Below, in pieces: positions 1-12,845 of a stretch of 64,000 nt of DNA. A model generated the notes under the pieces. That model saw only the letters and a list, made by a program, of their open reading frames with translations, did no database searches and was not told the origin of the DNA. This DNA is from Ciona intestinalis (Eukaryota > Chordata > Ascidiacea > Phlebobranchia > Cionidae): positions 363,644 to 427,643 of the forward strand of contig NC_020167.2 in NCBI RefSeq assembly GCF_000224145.3. The letters are read 5' to 3'. Both the position numbers and the translations under genes were made by a program. Each line of letters opens with the position of its first letter. Positions within the stretch are counted from its first letter, which is position 1.

Positions 1-558
1 GAACTGCAATAGGCATAAAAGACATTATTCAAGTGACCCAAACAAATCATTTAGGCCAGGGTTTAGATCAGTGTATCCCACACACATTTGAATGGCCCCC
101 CTTTTATTGGTTGGTGAACTGTTATCAGTCTCTTGCAGTGGCAGACAAACTTGATTTTAATATTGGGCCTAGTGCATTTACCTACGTTAAGAAGGCTGTA
201 TGTGCCCTAGGCCAAGGGGGCACACAAATTTTTACTTAAATATTAGTACAACTGATATACTTTCAGCGTCCTTTTATGGTCGCAAACGCCCAAAGGTAGG
301 CGTCCACTCTGGGAACCACCGGATTAGATAATTTAACATCTTTAAGACACATCAGTGGGGTCAAAACTAAGTTGTCCTGAGGTTTACAAACTATATACAC
401 ATTGACACTATTCCTCTTAACACAAATTGGTTTGGTGGTAAATGTCACTGCAAATATTTTGTTACAGAAATAACAACAAAAAATGATAAACCCAATCCTT
501 TTTTCTACAATTTTATTAGCTGGTGACCAGTTATACTTTTTCAGCACAACACAGAAAA
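1..558. other. Unassigned left-edge sequence
   Basis: I see no gene here that I can support. Open frames of 68 residues (+, 33-239) and 121 residues (-, 263-628) exist, but neither resembles a known domain and the second runs into the adjacent repeat. They may be chance frames, or an exon of a gene lying mostly outside the window. Confidence 0.3.
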
Positions 559-1148
559 ATAAGCACGTCGATATCAACTTAGCCGTGTAAAAAGTGTTGT
601 TGTTATCAGTGAAAATGCAAAAAAACATGCTTTATTACCATAGTTTGCATGGCTTTGAAAGTAAATGAATGTAATTTACTGTATCCTCGCGTAGCCTATT
701 ATGACACGGGTGTTAATACACCTCGTGCCAGCTTACGAGTTATTTGTACGTTTCTTCGTAAGTGCTTATTTTTTTAGATTTTTTGAATGAATAAATGAAT
801 GTAACTTTCTTTATCCTTGCGTGGCCGGAAAACGACAGTCGTAACACACGGGGAATAAGCACGTCGATATCAACTTAGCCGCGTAAAAGTGTTGTTGTTA
901 TCAGTGAAAATGCAAAAACACATGCTTTATTACCATAGTTTTCATGGCTTTGAAAGTAAATGAATGTAATTTACTGTATCCTCGCGTAGCCTATTATGAC
1001 ACGGGTGTTAATACACCTCGTGCCAGCTTACGAGTTATTTGTACGTTTCTTCGTAAGTGCTTATTTTTTTAGATTTTTTGAATGAATAAATGAATGTAAC
1101 TTTCTTTATCCTTGCGTGGCCGGAAAACGACAGTCGTTATCACACGGG
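559..1148. repeat. Tandem duplication of a ~295-bp repeat unit
   Basis: Two near-identical units follow one another with a period of about 295 bases: the string AATAAGCACGTCGATATC starts at 559 and again at 854. Each unit contains the tail of the local SINE family (CCTCGTGCCAGCTTACGAG, GTGGCCGGAAAACGACAGTCG). The second unit runs into a fuller SINE on the right. The high identity suggests a recent duplication. Confidence 0.85.
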
Positions 1149-1497
1149 CTTAACACCTCGTGCCAGCTTACGAGTTACCATGTATGTTACTTTGTGAGTG
1201 ATTATTATTTTTTTGGGGGGGGATTTTTTTTATGTATGGCTGATAATTTGGACAACCCATTAGTGACCACTGGGTTGGAGCAATTGTCGTTAAGTGTCTT
1301 GCCAAAGGANNNNNNNNNNNNNNNNNNNNNNNNNNNNNNNNNNNNNNNNNNNNNNNNNNTTCATAAAAGGGGGGGGTCACGACCCCCGAAACCCCCCCCC
1401 TGGCTGCGCCACTGCCCACAATGGTAGCAGCGACGAGCCTTAAACCCATTACCTAATGGTTACAGGCAGTCGCGCTAACCACCTTACCACAGTGCCA
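1090..1497 (-). mobile_element. tRNA-derived SINE, reverse orientation, interrupted by a gap
   Basis: Read on the minus strand, the right end carries a tRNA-like head (GGCACTGTGGTAAGGTGGTTA, then an RNA polymerase III B-box-like GGGTTTAAGGC). A conserved body follows (CACTTAACGACAATTGCTCC, CCCAGTGGTCACTAATGG), and the tail ends in TTTATTCATTCA. The same parts recur in order at 29288, 32698, 39700 and elsewhere, so this is a dispersed family. The run of N at 1310-1359 lies in its middle. Confidence 0.75.
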
Positions 1498-1935
1498 GAC
1501 TATCGTAGCACAAAGGAGATATGTTACGTCACAATAGCGATATGTTACATATGTTATAATCTTATTGTTCGAACTTTTGTGTTAGTAAAAACACTAACCC
1601 CTAAAGAATTGTGTAATCTGTAAATTTTAATGTAGGAATCAAACGTAGTAATTCCCTCTATAATTCGGAACAATCTAAGCGGTGCTAGTGAAGAATCCTT
1701 CCCCAACCCCTGAAACTTTACACCAGCTTATTCTGCTATGCACCGAAACATTCTTTACTAGTGCCAAAAATTATACAGTAGGTATTAGTAAGACCTAAAT
1801 TACATTTTTACTGGTAACCAGCTATAGGACTACCTTAATGATAATTTGGCATTTTACTATTCAGTTATACTGTTCTCAACAAAATTGATACAGACAACTT
1901 AAGGCAGTTAACACTTTAAATAAAAAATTTCTTAC
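1498..1935. other. Intergenic or intronic sequence with weak repeat similarity
   Basis: No coding signal is seen. The stretch around 1670-1790 (accessory CCCCAACCCCT motif, CACCAGCTTATTCTGCTATG) loosely resembles 49985-50130, so it is probably a decayed copy of a dispersed repeat. It would be the first intron of the dehydrogenase gene on the minus strand. Confidence 0.35.
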
Positions 1936-2142
1936 AGATTTTTTGACTTCTTCAGCATTTGCAAGATCTCTGCACGCCATAATAACTTTTGCACCTCGCT
2001 TTGATAGCTCCCTTGTTGTTTCTTTTCCAATTCCTGAATTAGCACCAGTGATGAGGGCAGTTTTGCCCTCCAAGGTAACATTGCTGGTCACCCAACCCTT
2101 AGACACCGACATAATAACACTGCACCAGACGACGTTAGACAA
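1936..2142 (-). CDS. Short-chain dehydrogenase/reductase (retinol-dehydrogenase type), first exon only
   Basis: About 69 residues are visible. After a short N-terminus comes the Rossmann dinucleotide-binding start LEGKTALITGANSGIGKET, with the TGxxxGIG glycine motif, followed by LSKRGAKVIMACRD, the second strand that contacts the cofactor ribose. These features are typical of the RDH11-14 group of NAD(P)-dependent retinol dehydrogenases, which act on retinoids at the endoplasmic reticulum. The exon ends at a good donor (TCT|GTAAGA). The catalytic YxxxK exon is not found to the left, so the rest of the gene probably lies beyond the window. A second in-frame Met (MSVSKGW) could be the true start. 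The exact paralog is unknown. Confidence 0.8.
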
Positions 2143-2355
2143 GAAACATTGTTGTTGATCAAGTTGGGATTAATCGTCACAATTAAGTTTAGTGAACCGT
2201 ATACTATGACGTTATTCACATTAAAACAAGAGAGCTAGATTTAATGAGTAAGTATGTATTAAATTAATTAGCATAATATAAAATAGCTTTTTTACTACAA
2301 CGGTCGACTAGGCTCGTTCAAAAACAAACCAGAACTAGTAACCAACTAAGCGGTT

Positions 2356-2660
2356 TTAAGACGCCATTGGTGACTGTAGAGCATTAGGTAGAATGTATTG
2401 TACGTGTATTGGTAGTGACAACGAGCCTTGAATCCGAAACCCTGAGATTAGAACCAGACAGGCTAACATATGTTTTACGCGCCAGGCTTGCCTGTACCCC
2501 AATGTGTTATATGTATGGATCAGACTCATAACGTTAGCTGCAGAGTAAAATATGTGGAGCACAATTTTGTGTCAGATGATGCCAATAATTAATATAATCT
2601 GGTAGCGTAGCATAGTGGTTAGGGCACGCCGTAAAGACAGAGGTAGCCTATAGGTTTGAA
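2356..2660. mobile_element. Two SINE fragments
   Basis: A reverse-orientation piece at about 2400-2500 has the tRNA-like head block. A second piece in plus orientation at 2603-2660 has an A-box-like GCGTAGCATAGTGGTTAGG and a B-box-like AGGTTTGAAGC. Both resemble the tRNA head of the SINE family found throughout the window and both are truncated. Confidence 0.5.
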
Positions 2661-2955
2661 GCTTTACTAAAATAAGACTACACCAAAGCAATCACCCACA
2701 AAATTACAGATGTAAAGTACGGTAGGCCTAACACAACAAATGTTTTATTTGAAAGCTTGGTATATCAAGATAAGTATAACATTTCTTATTGGGAACACAT
2801 GATTGCAGGCACAGACAAAAGCAAAGTCTTCATTATTTTAACTTAGATATGTTTAAACAGTAAATAAAAAGTATCACAGTGTGGTAATCAAAATACATTG
2901 GAATTGCTAAGGGTGCAAAAGGTAGCTCTCAATGCGTACTGGGACTCTAAATCTT

Positions 2956-5900
2956 TTAACAAACATCAGATGGTTGTATGTTAGCTGTAGGTGCTGGTGT
3001 GTGCGGTGTGATTCTTGAACCAGCAGTTGTGGCACGAGAACCTCTGGATGGAGCAGATGCAATACGTGTTAACCAATCAGCAGTTGCAGGATGCTGAAAG
3101 TTCTTGCTTAATTCAAACAAGTTAACAACTGATAATTTCTGAAAAAAATGTGTTAAGGCCAATAATACTATTTTGACAAAATCCCAAGACTTTTTACAGC
3201 AAGAACTTCAAAACTTATTAATATGTAGACGATAACAAATTTATGTTCGCATCTAATTAAAGTATTACTTCACAATGTTTCATTATTACACTTACGAAAA
3301 GTGTCATTAAACGAAACACTTAACAGCAAGTTAAATTGTTGACCATATAAAAAAGCAAAATTCCCCAAACAAAAATAATTTTGTTGACCTCATAAGCACA
3401 AATAAGTTATCACTTTAAGTGTTCTTAACTAATGTTAAATTAAGGATACAGCTTTTTCTGGTAAGGGTGGTAGTTGAAATATTGATGGTGGTTGAGTCAA
3501 CCGAAGTTCACCCGATGTTCCGGTTGGATGAAAATATTGATGTGCACGTGGGTTGTAAACATTTCCTCCCTTTGATGGCATGAACAAAGCCGGTAGACTA
3601 ACATCTTGTAGTGGACCGTGAAAGTTCTTTTCTGATCTTTGTAATCTACATAACAAAATTTTAAATTTATACATACATAGTTGTTTGGTATTTTGAAACA
3701 AAAATACCCTAGTCTACTAGGCATTCAGGCATGTACCATGTTTGTATCAAGAGCAGGAACAAAACACATTAAACACCAGGTGATCAACAAATTTACAAGA
3801 ACATAGAAACAATATTTGTACATCAAAATGTGTTTTTTTACGAAATGTTTGAATATAAGTTTGCCTGTATGATGGAGTAGACTTTCCATCAATAGAGCAT
3901 TCTTAATACTATTCAAGAGATGATGTAAGTTATATATTTATGGTGATGTAGGACAAATATTTATGAATAATATTTTATTACGGCATAACCACATGAAATT
4001 AAATTTAATGTTTAAAAATAAAGGAAAAATCTGCACAAATTAAACTTCTACAGACTACATACTTATATTGAGAGGCTAACTTCTTTTCTATATTTGATGC
4101 GATGCGACTCCTTATTCTTGCGTCTAATTGTTGACGTTTAATAATCATTTCCTCTGTTAACAATCGCATTCTTACCCAGACCTATAATTATTAGAACAAC
4201 ATATGAAATTATTGATTTTTAATTCTCATTAACTTTTTGTTCAATGATAATTTATAAATTGTAGTTTTAAATTGTAAGCTATTTTCCTAGTTCTATGTCT
4301 GTACCATAAATGTTATTAAAAACAAATTGTCAGAAAACTAGAAACTATTGGTTTGTGTTAATGGTTAATCAATTATAAGTAAGGGTTGTCTAATATATAT
4401 CTCACATTTTTGGGTAAATTAGCTCCCCAGTCAGGAAGTTGTGGTATCTTTGGTGCCCTCCAGTGACTGCTGGGTGAATGTGGTCGTCCCTCTGGACTTG
4501 GAGGTCTTGGGATTCCTACAATATTAAAAATAAAAGAATTCTTTCATTGCGGGGTTAAAATTTCTTTGAAAAATTGAAAATCAGGCTTTTCTTAAAACTT
4601 ATCATACATAAAAAATATCCTTGAAGCTTTGTACCTGGTAGTTTTTGATGTTTATGATCAACTTTGTCCTTTGTTTCATAACGACTTTCGCCATCTATAG
4701 CAGGTTGTACAAACATCTATAAAGGAAATAATATATGAGTAGGTGCAACGGTAAAATATTTACCACATGATATATTCTGTATGTGAAGCAAATTATATAT
4801 TACAAACTGAAATTACTACCATCTTATACTCTATTGAAGGCAAAGGTATTGAAAGATAGCAGTACAGATTTACATCACAGTAGATCAAAAAAATAACAAA
4901 ACATTTAATTCCTACAAAAGAATGCAAAGATTGTATTATTTAAAAACAAAAGAGAAAGGAATCAACAGCAAAAGGACAATCGTTAAAGTACACTATAGAT
5001 AAAAGGTGCATAAAATATTATCAATCAAAAAGTGTGACTACTGGGCCCATATTAAAGTATTACCTTTTTAATTGAGCATACAACCAACTTAATGTGTTAA
5101 GTATTCTTCAGCATTCGTCACAACAAACCTGTGTTTGAGAAGTTTGTAATCGTTCCACTTCAACAAGCAGCTGTTGAACCTTAACCTCATATTCATCTTG
5201 AATATTCTTAAGTTCTAAATCATGTTGTTCACGAATTACTTCAATTTCCTCAACTGGAATGAACCCCTAAACACAGAGCAGTTTACAATATGCATGGTAA
5301 GTGAGAAATAAATGATTTTTTTATAATATTTCTTAACAACCGTAGAGATTTTACAACAAGTTCCGTAAGCAAAAAAAAAGAGTCATATTTGATGATTTCT
5401 ATTCTAGTATGTTGTATAATTATAACAGATGTACTCTTACATAAAAGTGAACATTATTGAAACTAGAATAGCATTTATAGTATTGTGGTGTGTTTTAAAA
5501 CTTAACAATACTTCTTAACTCATGTTCATGATGAAGTTTTATATTCTGTGAAGATTCTTTGTTTACTATCGACAGGATAAAAAAGAACAAAACATGTCCC
5601 ATCTTACCCCAACCTAGTGTATACTTACTGATTTATGTGATGATGATGAGACAAATGACATGGCTGATGTGCAAACATCATTGTATTCCTTACTCAGCAT
5701 CTTTACAAGCTCATCTTTAGTGATTTCATTCATGTCAACTCCTAGCAATCATATTAAGTGTATAAGTTTCTTTAAACAGTGATAACACTTCAATCAACCA
5801 AGGACGACAACAAATGTTAAAAATGCGCAGATCAACTTAGATAACAGATGAAGTAATAAATTACACTGAAACTATATCCCAAGTTTACATTTAAAATACA

Positions 5901-8900
5901 TTAGTTAAATAACACACTTTGGTGCATTGCATTTACTTTGTTTGAGGCGATTACATGAGAAACATTTCCATGCGAAGTCACCAGCATTAACACAGCAATG
6001 ATGTACAACACAGCACGTTTATATTATTTATTAAATATATATACCTGTCACATCTTGTACTAATTCCCTTATCCCATCAGTATTAACTTGAACATCAGAA
6101 TATCGCATTTTCTCATTCATTACCCAATAACACAGTACAGGTAGTTGACCCAACACACCATGGCTGTGTCCACCTACATACATTTATGATGTATAGCAAT
6201 TCGTTTTAGACAACACAACTTTATATAAGTAATTTTATAAAAAGTCCCTACGGTTACAAATTTAAAAAAGGCAGTTAAATAAGATAATTTATTGTTAGTA
6301 AAGAGAAGGAGTTAAACTTTTTTTAGCTTGTAAGTGAGGTTTACAAAATAATTTATACTTTGCTGAATTTTTTATATGTTTATGTATATGATAGAGCGAA
6401 TCCTATACAGTTTTCTAGATAAATTAACAAAAACAAACAAACAAAACATGAAGCTGACCTATCCCTAGTTTTATTCCTTGTAGAGGAAGCATAGAAAGTT
6501 CATCATTTGCTAATCTATCTTCAAATGTAAGTTCATCTCTCTCATCACTTTCAGTCTTGCCAGTTTCATTGTTTGTTGTTTTTTCTTTATGTTGTGAGGA
6601 TGAATTGTCTTCATCCATTTTAATTCGAAATTTCTGTGAGAACACGTTGGAGTGTTTTTATAGTTTTAACAAAAGCAGGTTTTTTCTCACATACTCAACA
6701 TAACATGAATTCTAGTATGTGAAGCATCTGTATTTAACATTATCATGATGGAATACAAAGAACATGTAGCCTTGTGTAAACCAACTTCAATAACCTTCGG
6801 TAAGTCTTAAGTTACAACTAACATGGAAATATTTAAACCTAGTGAACCTGTAACAAATAAATGTAATGACATTATCACATAATTAATAAGAAATGTCACC
6901 TTCTCTTGTATTTCATCCCATGTTATTGTTGCCATGGCAATCATTTTAGCTTGTTCACCTTGGTGTACTGAAATCCTCAGCTGCAAAACACAAGCGACAA
7001 GATTAAAAAATATATAAGTAGTTACTGTTAGATAAGCAGGTATCAAAAAAAGGTTAACTAAAACTACTTAAAGCAATGATAAAGCCCTAAGCCACAACTC
7101 AAAAGTAGGTTTCCATTTGATTTGGATGGTTCACCGACTACAGTGGTTCACAAAACAGTTTAATATTTATTGAAACAGTTGTTATTGTTGCTCATAGGTT
7201 GTGTTTGTGTGTTATTAATTTGTGCTTCATTTTTAAATTGCGTTCAAATAGCGAAACTTACGGCATCTGTTTTATCTCCAACATCAAACATAACTTCTTG
7301 ATATTTGCTGCGATTTATATTCAAAGCATCTGAAGGTTCATCATCAACTTTTACTTTCTTCAAAATACTGCTTGGCTTTGCGGCAACCTTGCTTGGTGAG
7401 GATGGAACTGAAAGTTATTGTTTATGCTTATGATGCTGAAAGAATTAATGATGAAAACTATTGTATGATTTACAATGTGTTTTACTTAGATTTACAAGAA
7501 GGGGGTTCTACTACTTACCATATTGCGCCATTATGTATCTCCTGTCTACTTGTGAGTTACTTTGTTAATTAACTTTGTTATTTCTTTGATAAACACTGTT
7601 AAGTCCTCTAAACTAAACAGAGTTGAAACTTAACATTTTAAAATTGCTATCGGCGATGTAACCTTTTTATTGCACTGACCTGCTGGACTAGAAGGTGTTT
7701 TGGCGAATCCAATTGATTTCCTTCTTCCAGATTTCCCCCCAAGTTTTCCTTGTGATTTAAGCTCAACCTAAATTGTAAAATGTGATCAAACATTTGAAGC
7801 ACAGAAATTAAAACTAGAAAATAGACAAACCATTGTTGGAGCTGTGGAACAGCCATAAAAAATAGGAGCACTCGACAGTAAATAACAATTTCTAAAATGT
7901 AACACCTTTTATGATAATGCTTAAGTTAAACAAGACACAACACCGCAATAAAAAGCATGCAGTGAATGATAGACCACATGATTATAACAAGAAATGAACA
8001 AAATCAAACTTCTGCTTCTTCAGCTTGTACAACTTGTTCCATTGTTTGAGGCGTGTGGTGAGCTGATGATGAAGCAAGTGTTGGTGTCTTTTTGTTGATT
8101 CCACCAAAACTGACATTACATGAAAGATCTAAACCTTCATCATCTAAAAATATATTCACCATTTATTTTGGTAACGGTTAAATTTGAAATGTGATATGTA
8201 AATACATTAATTCTTATTGATGCTACGTTGACAACTCTTGTTTTGTGCAAAAAACGTTTCAATGACAATTCAAGTCCAAAACATAAAAGTGAGAATAAAC
8301 ATAAATCTAACAGAAATTTTGAAATTATCTCAATGACTTGTAAAAATAATATGTTTAAAAACAGGTTAGACAGAATTTCCATATCAATTATTTTTCATCA
8401 AAGTTTCGAAACAACAATGGCGCAGAAAACCTAAAATCCTGGTTGGCATGCAAGAAGTATTTGACCAAACAAAACTTACACGTTATTGTATTTTTAAATT
8501 ATAAAAATAATTCTGATTAAATAAGGTACAGATAACTGTCAAAGCAATATATATATATTTACACAAGTAAAAAGTAAGTTAATATCTTTAAACTACTAAA
8601 ACAATCAAATCACCTTTAAGTTCCACAGGTCTGAATATCCTTACAACAAGATGTTGGTCGAACTCTGGTTCATGGGTCCACACAGATTTATCTTCAGATG
8701 GAGGTTTTACCACAACTTCACGAATCACTTCTCGAATCTCAGGTTCATCAGATTCTGGTCCAAAGCTCACGCCACGCTTCCGTTGCTGTTAATAAATATT
8801 CTTTATCAGAAATAAAAAAAAGCTTTGATTTTTGGATTATATTTTCTATGTATGATTTATATTACATTGAGACTACCTTCAATCTCGCTCCTTGATAATC

Positions 8901-10595
8901 TTAACAGCTGTTAGCTTGCTACTTTAAACGAGAAATGTTTTTCACAATGTTTTGGGTCTGTTATCAAACCTATTCCAGGGACAGTAAATTAAAAAACATA
9001 TAAATTATATTGAAGATTTTCAGTGGCAAGCTTGTCCTGCAGTAGCACCTTAATTGTTGGAGTAATTGACCAAAGGCCTAATTTCTTGGGACATTAGTGT
9101 GCCTAGCCATGGGAGATGGGACCCCACGTCCTCATCCATATGCAACAGAAATTACTTATGAACCTTCACATCCGGACTCCCATCGTCTACGTTTCCGGTA
9201 CTATCCGATATTTCTGATGGAATCCCGTCTGCTTCACTTTCAATATCTGAACCAGCTTGTGGTGTTCCTTTTATTAACAAATGATTATCATTAGAAGGAA
9301 CTTTGGATTTTATGAAATACTTACCATCATCATCAGCAGGTGGTGATGCAGTTATAACAGACAACATAAACCTCTGCTTCTCTGACACACCATCATCAAC
9401 GATGTGTTCTGGTTCATCTGGAAAGATTATATTGTTTTAAAGGTAATACGTTTTGCTGGTAATTGTATTTAAACAATAAAAATCAAGTTAATTATTACGC
9501 AATTAAATTATTGAATGAGGTCTTTTCGATTTATATTCTGCCTTAATAGCAACAGCTTAGAGTGCTTACATCATATTGTTACTTTCCCTTACAAAAACAA
9601 GCAAGAGGTTATGAAAATATTTTTACACTGTACTGTAGCGTTGACTGTGCTCTGGCTCAGATTTAATGATATATATTCAATGTATAGCGAAAACATAAGC
9701 TGTCTTACAATGAATAACAACGACATACAATTACTTTGTGCAGTCAGATAGCGTGTGCATTGGAGAAAGAACAGCATCTCCAGGCTGTAGAACATGGATA
9801 TGATACATATATATATTGGCCCAACAGTACGTGATACTTTATTCCTAAACACTAGTTTATAGTCATGCCAATCAAATGATAGGTTAATTTAAATACAATT
9901 ATCAACAAACCTTGATCTAATTCTGATTCATCATCACTTAGTTCAACTTCGAGTTCATGTAGATTTACTCTAAATAATTCAATCAAACAGAAAATTACAC
10001 CAGCTTAAAAAAATTGTTTATATTCTTTATTTTTAAATCCTCTGTAGTTATAACCTTAAGTTCTTACCCATCTTTTAGCTTCTTTTTAAATGCTTCAATT
10101 AAAAATTTCCATCTTCTTCCATGAGTCTTTGAACTTGTCACCTAGATGTAAATTTGTATTAGTTACAAACACACGCACATTTAAAATTACAAAGTAAAAT
10201 ATTTGGAATATAAAGTTAAAAAATACATTTATTTTAAAAATATTTAAAAATACACCTTTGTTACAATTCAAAATATGTTTTTGTTACTTTTGCAAATGCT
10301 TTCTCCCAGTTCATTATTCGTTTTTCCATGTCCAGTCTTCTGGTGTGTGCGTCAATTAGTTGCAGACGACGAATTGCAATATTAAGTTGCCGTTGCTTGC
10401 TTTCATAATCTGTATTTAAAATTATTGTGAAACAACACGAAAACAAAGTTCAAATTAGAGTATGAACAAATAGATAAATACCAGTCCTAACCAGTGTGTA
10501 GTTTTTTTAAGGCTTCACTTCTTTGTTCCCATGGTATGGAATATATATTGACGAGTCTTGTCAATTCTTGTATAGGTGTATGAAGGTCAGTGATA
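2956..10595 (-). CDS. Unidentified 20-exon gene, low-complexity and coiled-coil protein (about 805 residues visible)
   Basis: Twenty exons join with GT-AG splices and keep one reading frame from 10595 down to a stop at 2956. Exons: 10492-10595, 10288-10409, 10068-10141, 9911-9969, 9325-9417, 9170-9267, 8614-8785, 8010-8143, 7680-7767, 7262-7407, 6900-6980, 6459-6633, 6045-6173, 5629-5741, 5129-5266, 4635-4716, 4406-4515, 4063-4181, 3450-3645, 2956-3138. The N-terminal part is helical and basic (KRIMNWEKAFAK, HGRRWKFLIEAFKKK). An acidic, Ser-rich linker follows, then a possible beta-rich stretch (FDQHLVVRIFRPVEL; LRISVHQGEQ). Next come a coiled coil (IEVIREQHDLELKNIQDEYE) and a conserved-looking C-terminal block (NVYNPRAHQYFHPTG, LRLTQPPSIFQLPPLP). 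There is no signal peptide or membrane segment. I do not recognise the family. A cytoskeletal or ciliary role would be a guess. The first coding exon is not settled. Confidence 0.75.
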
Positions 10596-11160
10596 CTACA
10601 AAATAGCATATTATGGGTTAGATTCCATTCATATCATAAGGTAGAAATAGGATAGTTAATGTTTAGAAGTTAGTTGGCCAGTTTCAAGGATACTAAACAG
10701 AACAATAGTTCCCAAACTAGTGTCCGCTGTTTAGGTCTGTACAACAATTTCAGAAAGTCCGCAATGTACAGTGTGACGCAGCCTTTTTCTCTACTGAATA
10801 TAAAAACAAATACCTAAACTAACCCGATGTAGTACAGAACATGGGAGTTGCAATGTCCAAAACCAAATAAAAACTTAATGATTTAATTGCAGCAAAACAA
10901 GTGCACTTATTCCATTAAGCGCTTACCATATTTGATCGTTTGTTTTTTTTTATTGGTGTAGTTTGTGCATTTTCCCCATAGCATTCTTTCATTTTTATTG
11001 GGCCAGAAATATCAAAATAATTGCAAAAAGGCAAAATTTTTAAAACAATAGTTGCAAAAAGGCAAAATTTAAAAAAAAACAGGCAAAATTTGTAAAAAGT
11101 ATGCGAACCACTAAAATAGAAGTGGTAAGCTTTGAATTATTAGTCTTTAATTGTTGGGTT

Positions 11161-11709
11161 TCAATTTATGGCTTTGAACCGGCAAACCACTGGGTGAATC
11201 TTACAAAACAAATATTCAAATGTGTGTGAATTTCTTTGAACCAACCTTCTGAACATTTTACCAGTCACAAGCGTGATCGCAACAAGCAAACTCGGTGGCA
11301 ACTCATGTTGTAATAATTCATCTTTCAAATCAAGTAATTCACTGAATGAACTATCCACCATTGACAAACAATTATTCACACCTAAAATATACAACAATAT
11401 TAAAACTTAGTCAATGTAATATAAACAGAAAAAAAAGAGTTATAACCCACGGTAAGCCACATCATGCGAATGACATAGAAGCAACGTGGGTGTTGGGATA
11501 ATGGACCAAATCTTGCTAAAATCCCAGGTCATTTCTGAATATATAAATCAATTAATTTTACCGTCGCAAAGACAATCAAATTTATTTTGCTCTTCAATCT
11601 CTCTCTCCAACTGTGCAGCTTTCATTCTTGCTTCTTCTTCATCAAACATCGCATCATCTTCCACTTCTTCATCTTCATTCAAGTTAATTATCGCTCGCTT
11701 TGATTTCAT
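11161..11709 (-). CDS. Two acidic/coiled exons: possible 5' end of the neighbouring unidentified gene
   Basis: The exon 11562-11709 starts with MKSKRAIINLNEDEEVEDDA and continues as a charged helix. It splices in frame to a second exon beginning at 11381 (GVNNCLSMVDSSFSELLDL), which reaches a stop at 11161 if unspliced, giving about 120 residues. A donor-like GTAAG after FEYLF would allow further splicing, but that junction leaves one base where the exon at 10595 needs two. So either a small exon between 10596 and 11190 is missed, or this is a separate short gene. No family is recognised. Confidence 0.45.
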
Positions 11710-12079
11710 GTTTTAACAATTTCTAAAAAGTTTAACCGAATGTATTTTTTTATTTTATAGTTATCACGAATTTTAATTGCAAACCAGCAAGAATATACAA
11801 CATGTATTATGTACCGACTAAAGACTTTGCATATTAAGTAACATTACATTGGATTTTAGAAAAACAGTACTTGGGAATTAAGTCATATATATTTAAAAAC
11901 AAATATATAATTCACATTTATAGCAGCGCTGAGAAACAACTACTAAATTTAACATATAAATTTAATTTAAACATTTCATACTAATTGCAGAAACCAAAAC
12001 CCTGGCTTAAGCAAAAAATTAGAAACTTTCAATTAACTGTTAACCTAAATGTACAAATTAAATTGCAACAAATGAATTA

Positions 12080-12562
12080 CTACGTTGAGGAAAGCGCAAC
12101 AGAGATTGTGGTGGGTACAAGTGATTGTACAACCAAACCCTGCATCAAATCATCATTTCTTCCATCTTTTTCAGCTCGATAATCCACAAACATTTCTTTG
12201 AATGTCATAAAATCAGTGAAACTGGTTAGTGTTTCAAATATTTCATCACAGATTTCATGCTTATGGGCAGTCAGAGATGCAGCAAACTTTTCCATAGAAA
12301 ACCAGGGTAGTTTATTGGTGAGTCTCATTTCAAGGTATTTCTCAAATATAGAGTTATATTCTTGGAAAATATCAGTGTAAATAAATTTATTTTCTTCCGT
12401 ATCTTCAAATACATGGTAATATTTATCCATAAAATCTTGTTGTAAATTGAGGAATTCATCACTTATAAGAACATCTTGTATACTTCCAATTATTTCATCA
12501 AATCTTTGTTCATCTTCACTTCCACAAACTACTCCTTCCATCTCGGATCCCCACATTGCCAT
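12080..12562 (-). CDS. ARL2BP: ADP-ribosylation factor-like 2-binding protein (BART)
   Basis: The 160-residue product matches the BART domain over almost its whole length: DEFLNLQQDFMDKYYHVFED, EENKFIYTDIFQEYNSIFEKY, and LTSFTDFMTFKEMFVDYRAEK near the C-terminus. ARL2BP binds GTP-loaded ARL2 and ARL3. In vertebrates it acts at centrosomes and cilia and in retention of STAT3 in the nucleus. The length is close to the human protein (163 residues). The gene is a single exon here, although its neighbours on the left are rich in introns. It lies 283 bases downstream of MLF on the same strand. The start chosen (MAMWGSEMEG) has a second Met two codons on. Identification is from recalled family sequence. 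Confidence 0.95.
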   Translation of the reverse strand: MAMWGSEMEGVVCGSEDEQRFDEIIGSIQDVLISDEFLNLQQDFMDKYYHVFEDTEENKFIYTDIFQEYNSIFEKYLEMRLTNKLPWFSMEKFAASLTAHKHEICDEIFETLTSFTDFMTFKEMFVDYRAEKDGRNDDLMQGLVVQSLVPTTISVALSST

Positions 12563-12845
12563 ATCAAAAGTTTAACTTTTATCAAACTTACAAATTTATT
12601 ATCCCAATTAAATCTGAAAAACTGAATCAAATATTACAGTACACCCAAACCAGTCTAACATACTTTTCTAATACGCGTTAACGTATATTTAAAGCAAATT
12701 GGTATTTACATGGATGAAATAAAAGTAAACTGTCATTAGAATCGAATGCAAACAGTGCGAATTTACAAAAGCATTGGTTACATAAGTGATAAAGTATTCT
12801 ACGTTTAACATCTACACAAAACTTTAAACAGTCTGTAATTCCTCT

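Noticed and set aside
263-628. A 121-residue minus-strand open frame
   Set aside because: No recognisable domain, composition typical of AT-rich noncoding DNA, and its start lies in repeat sequence.
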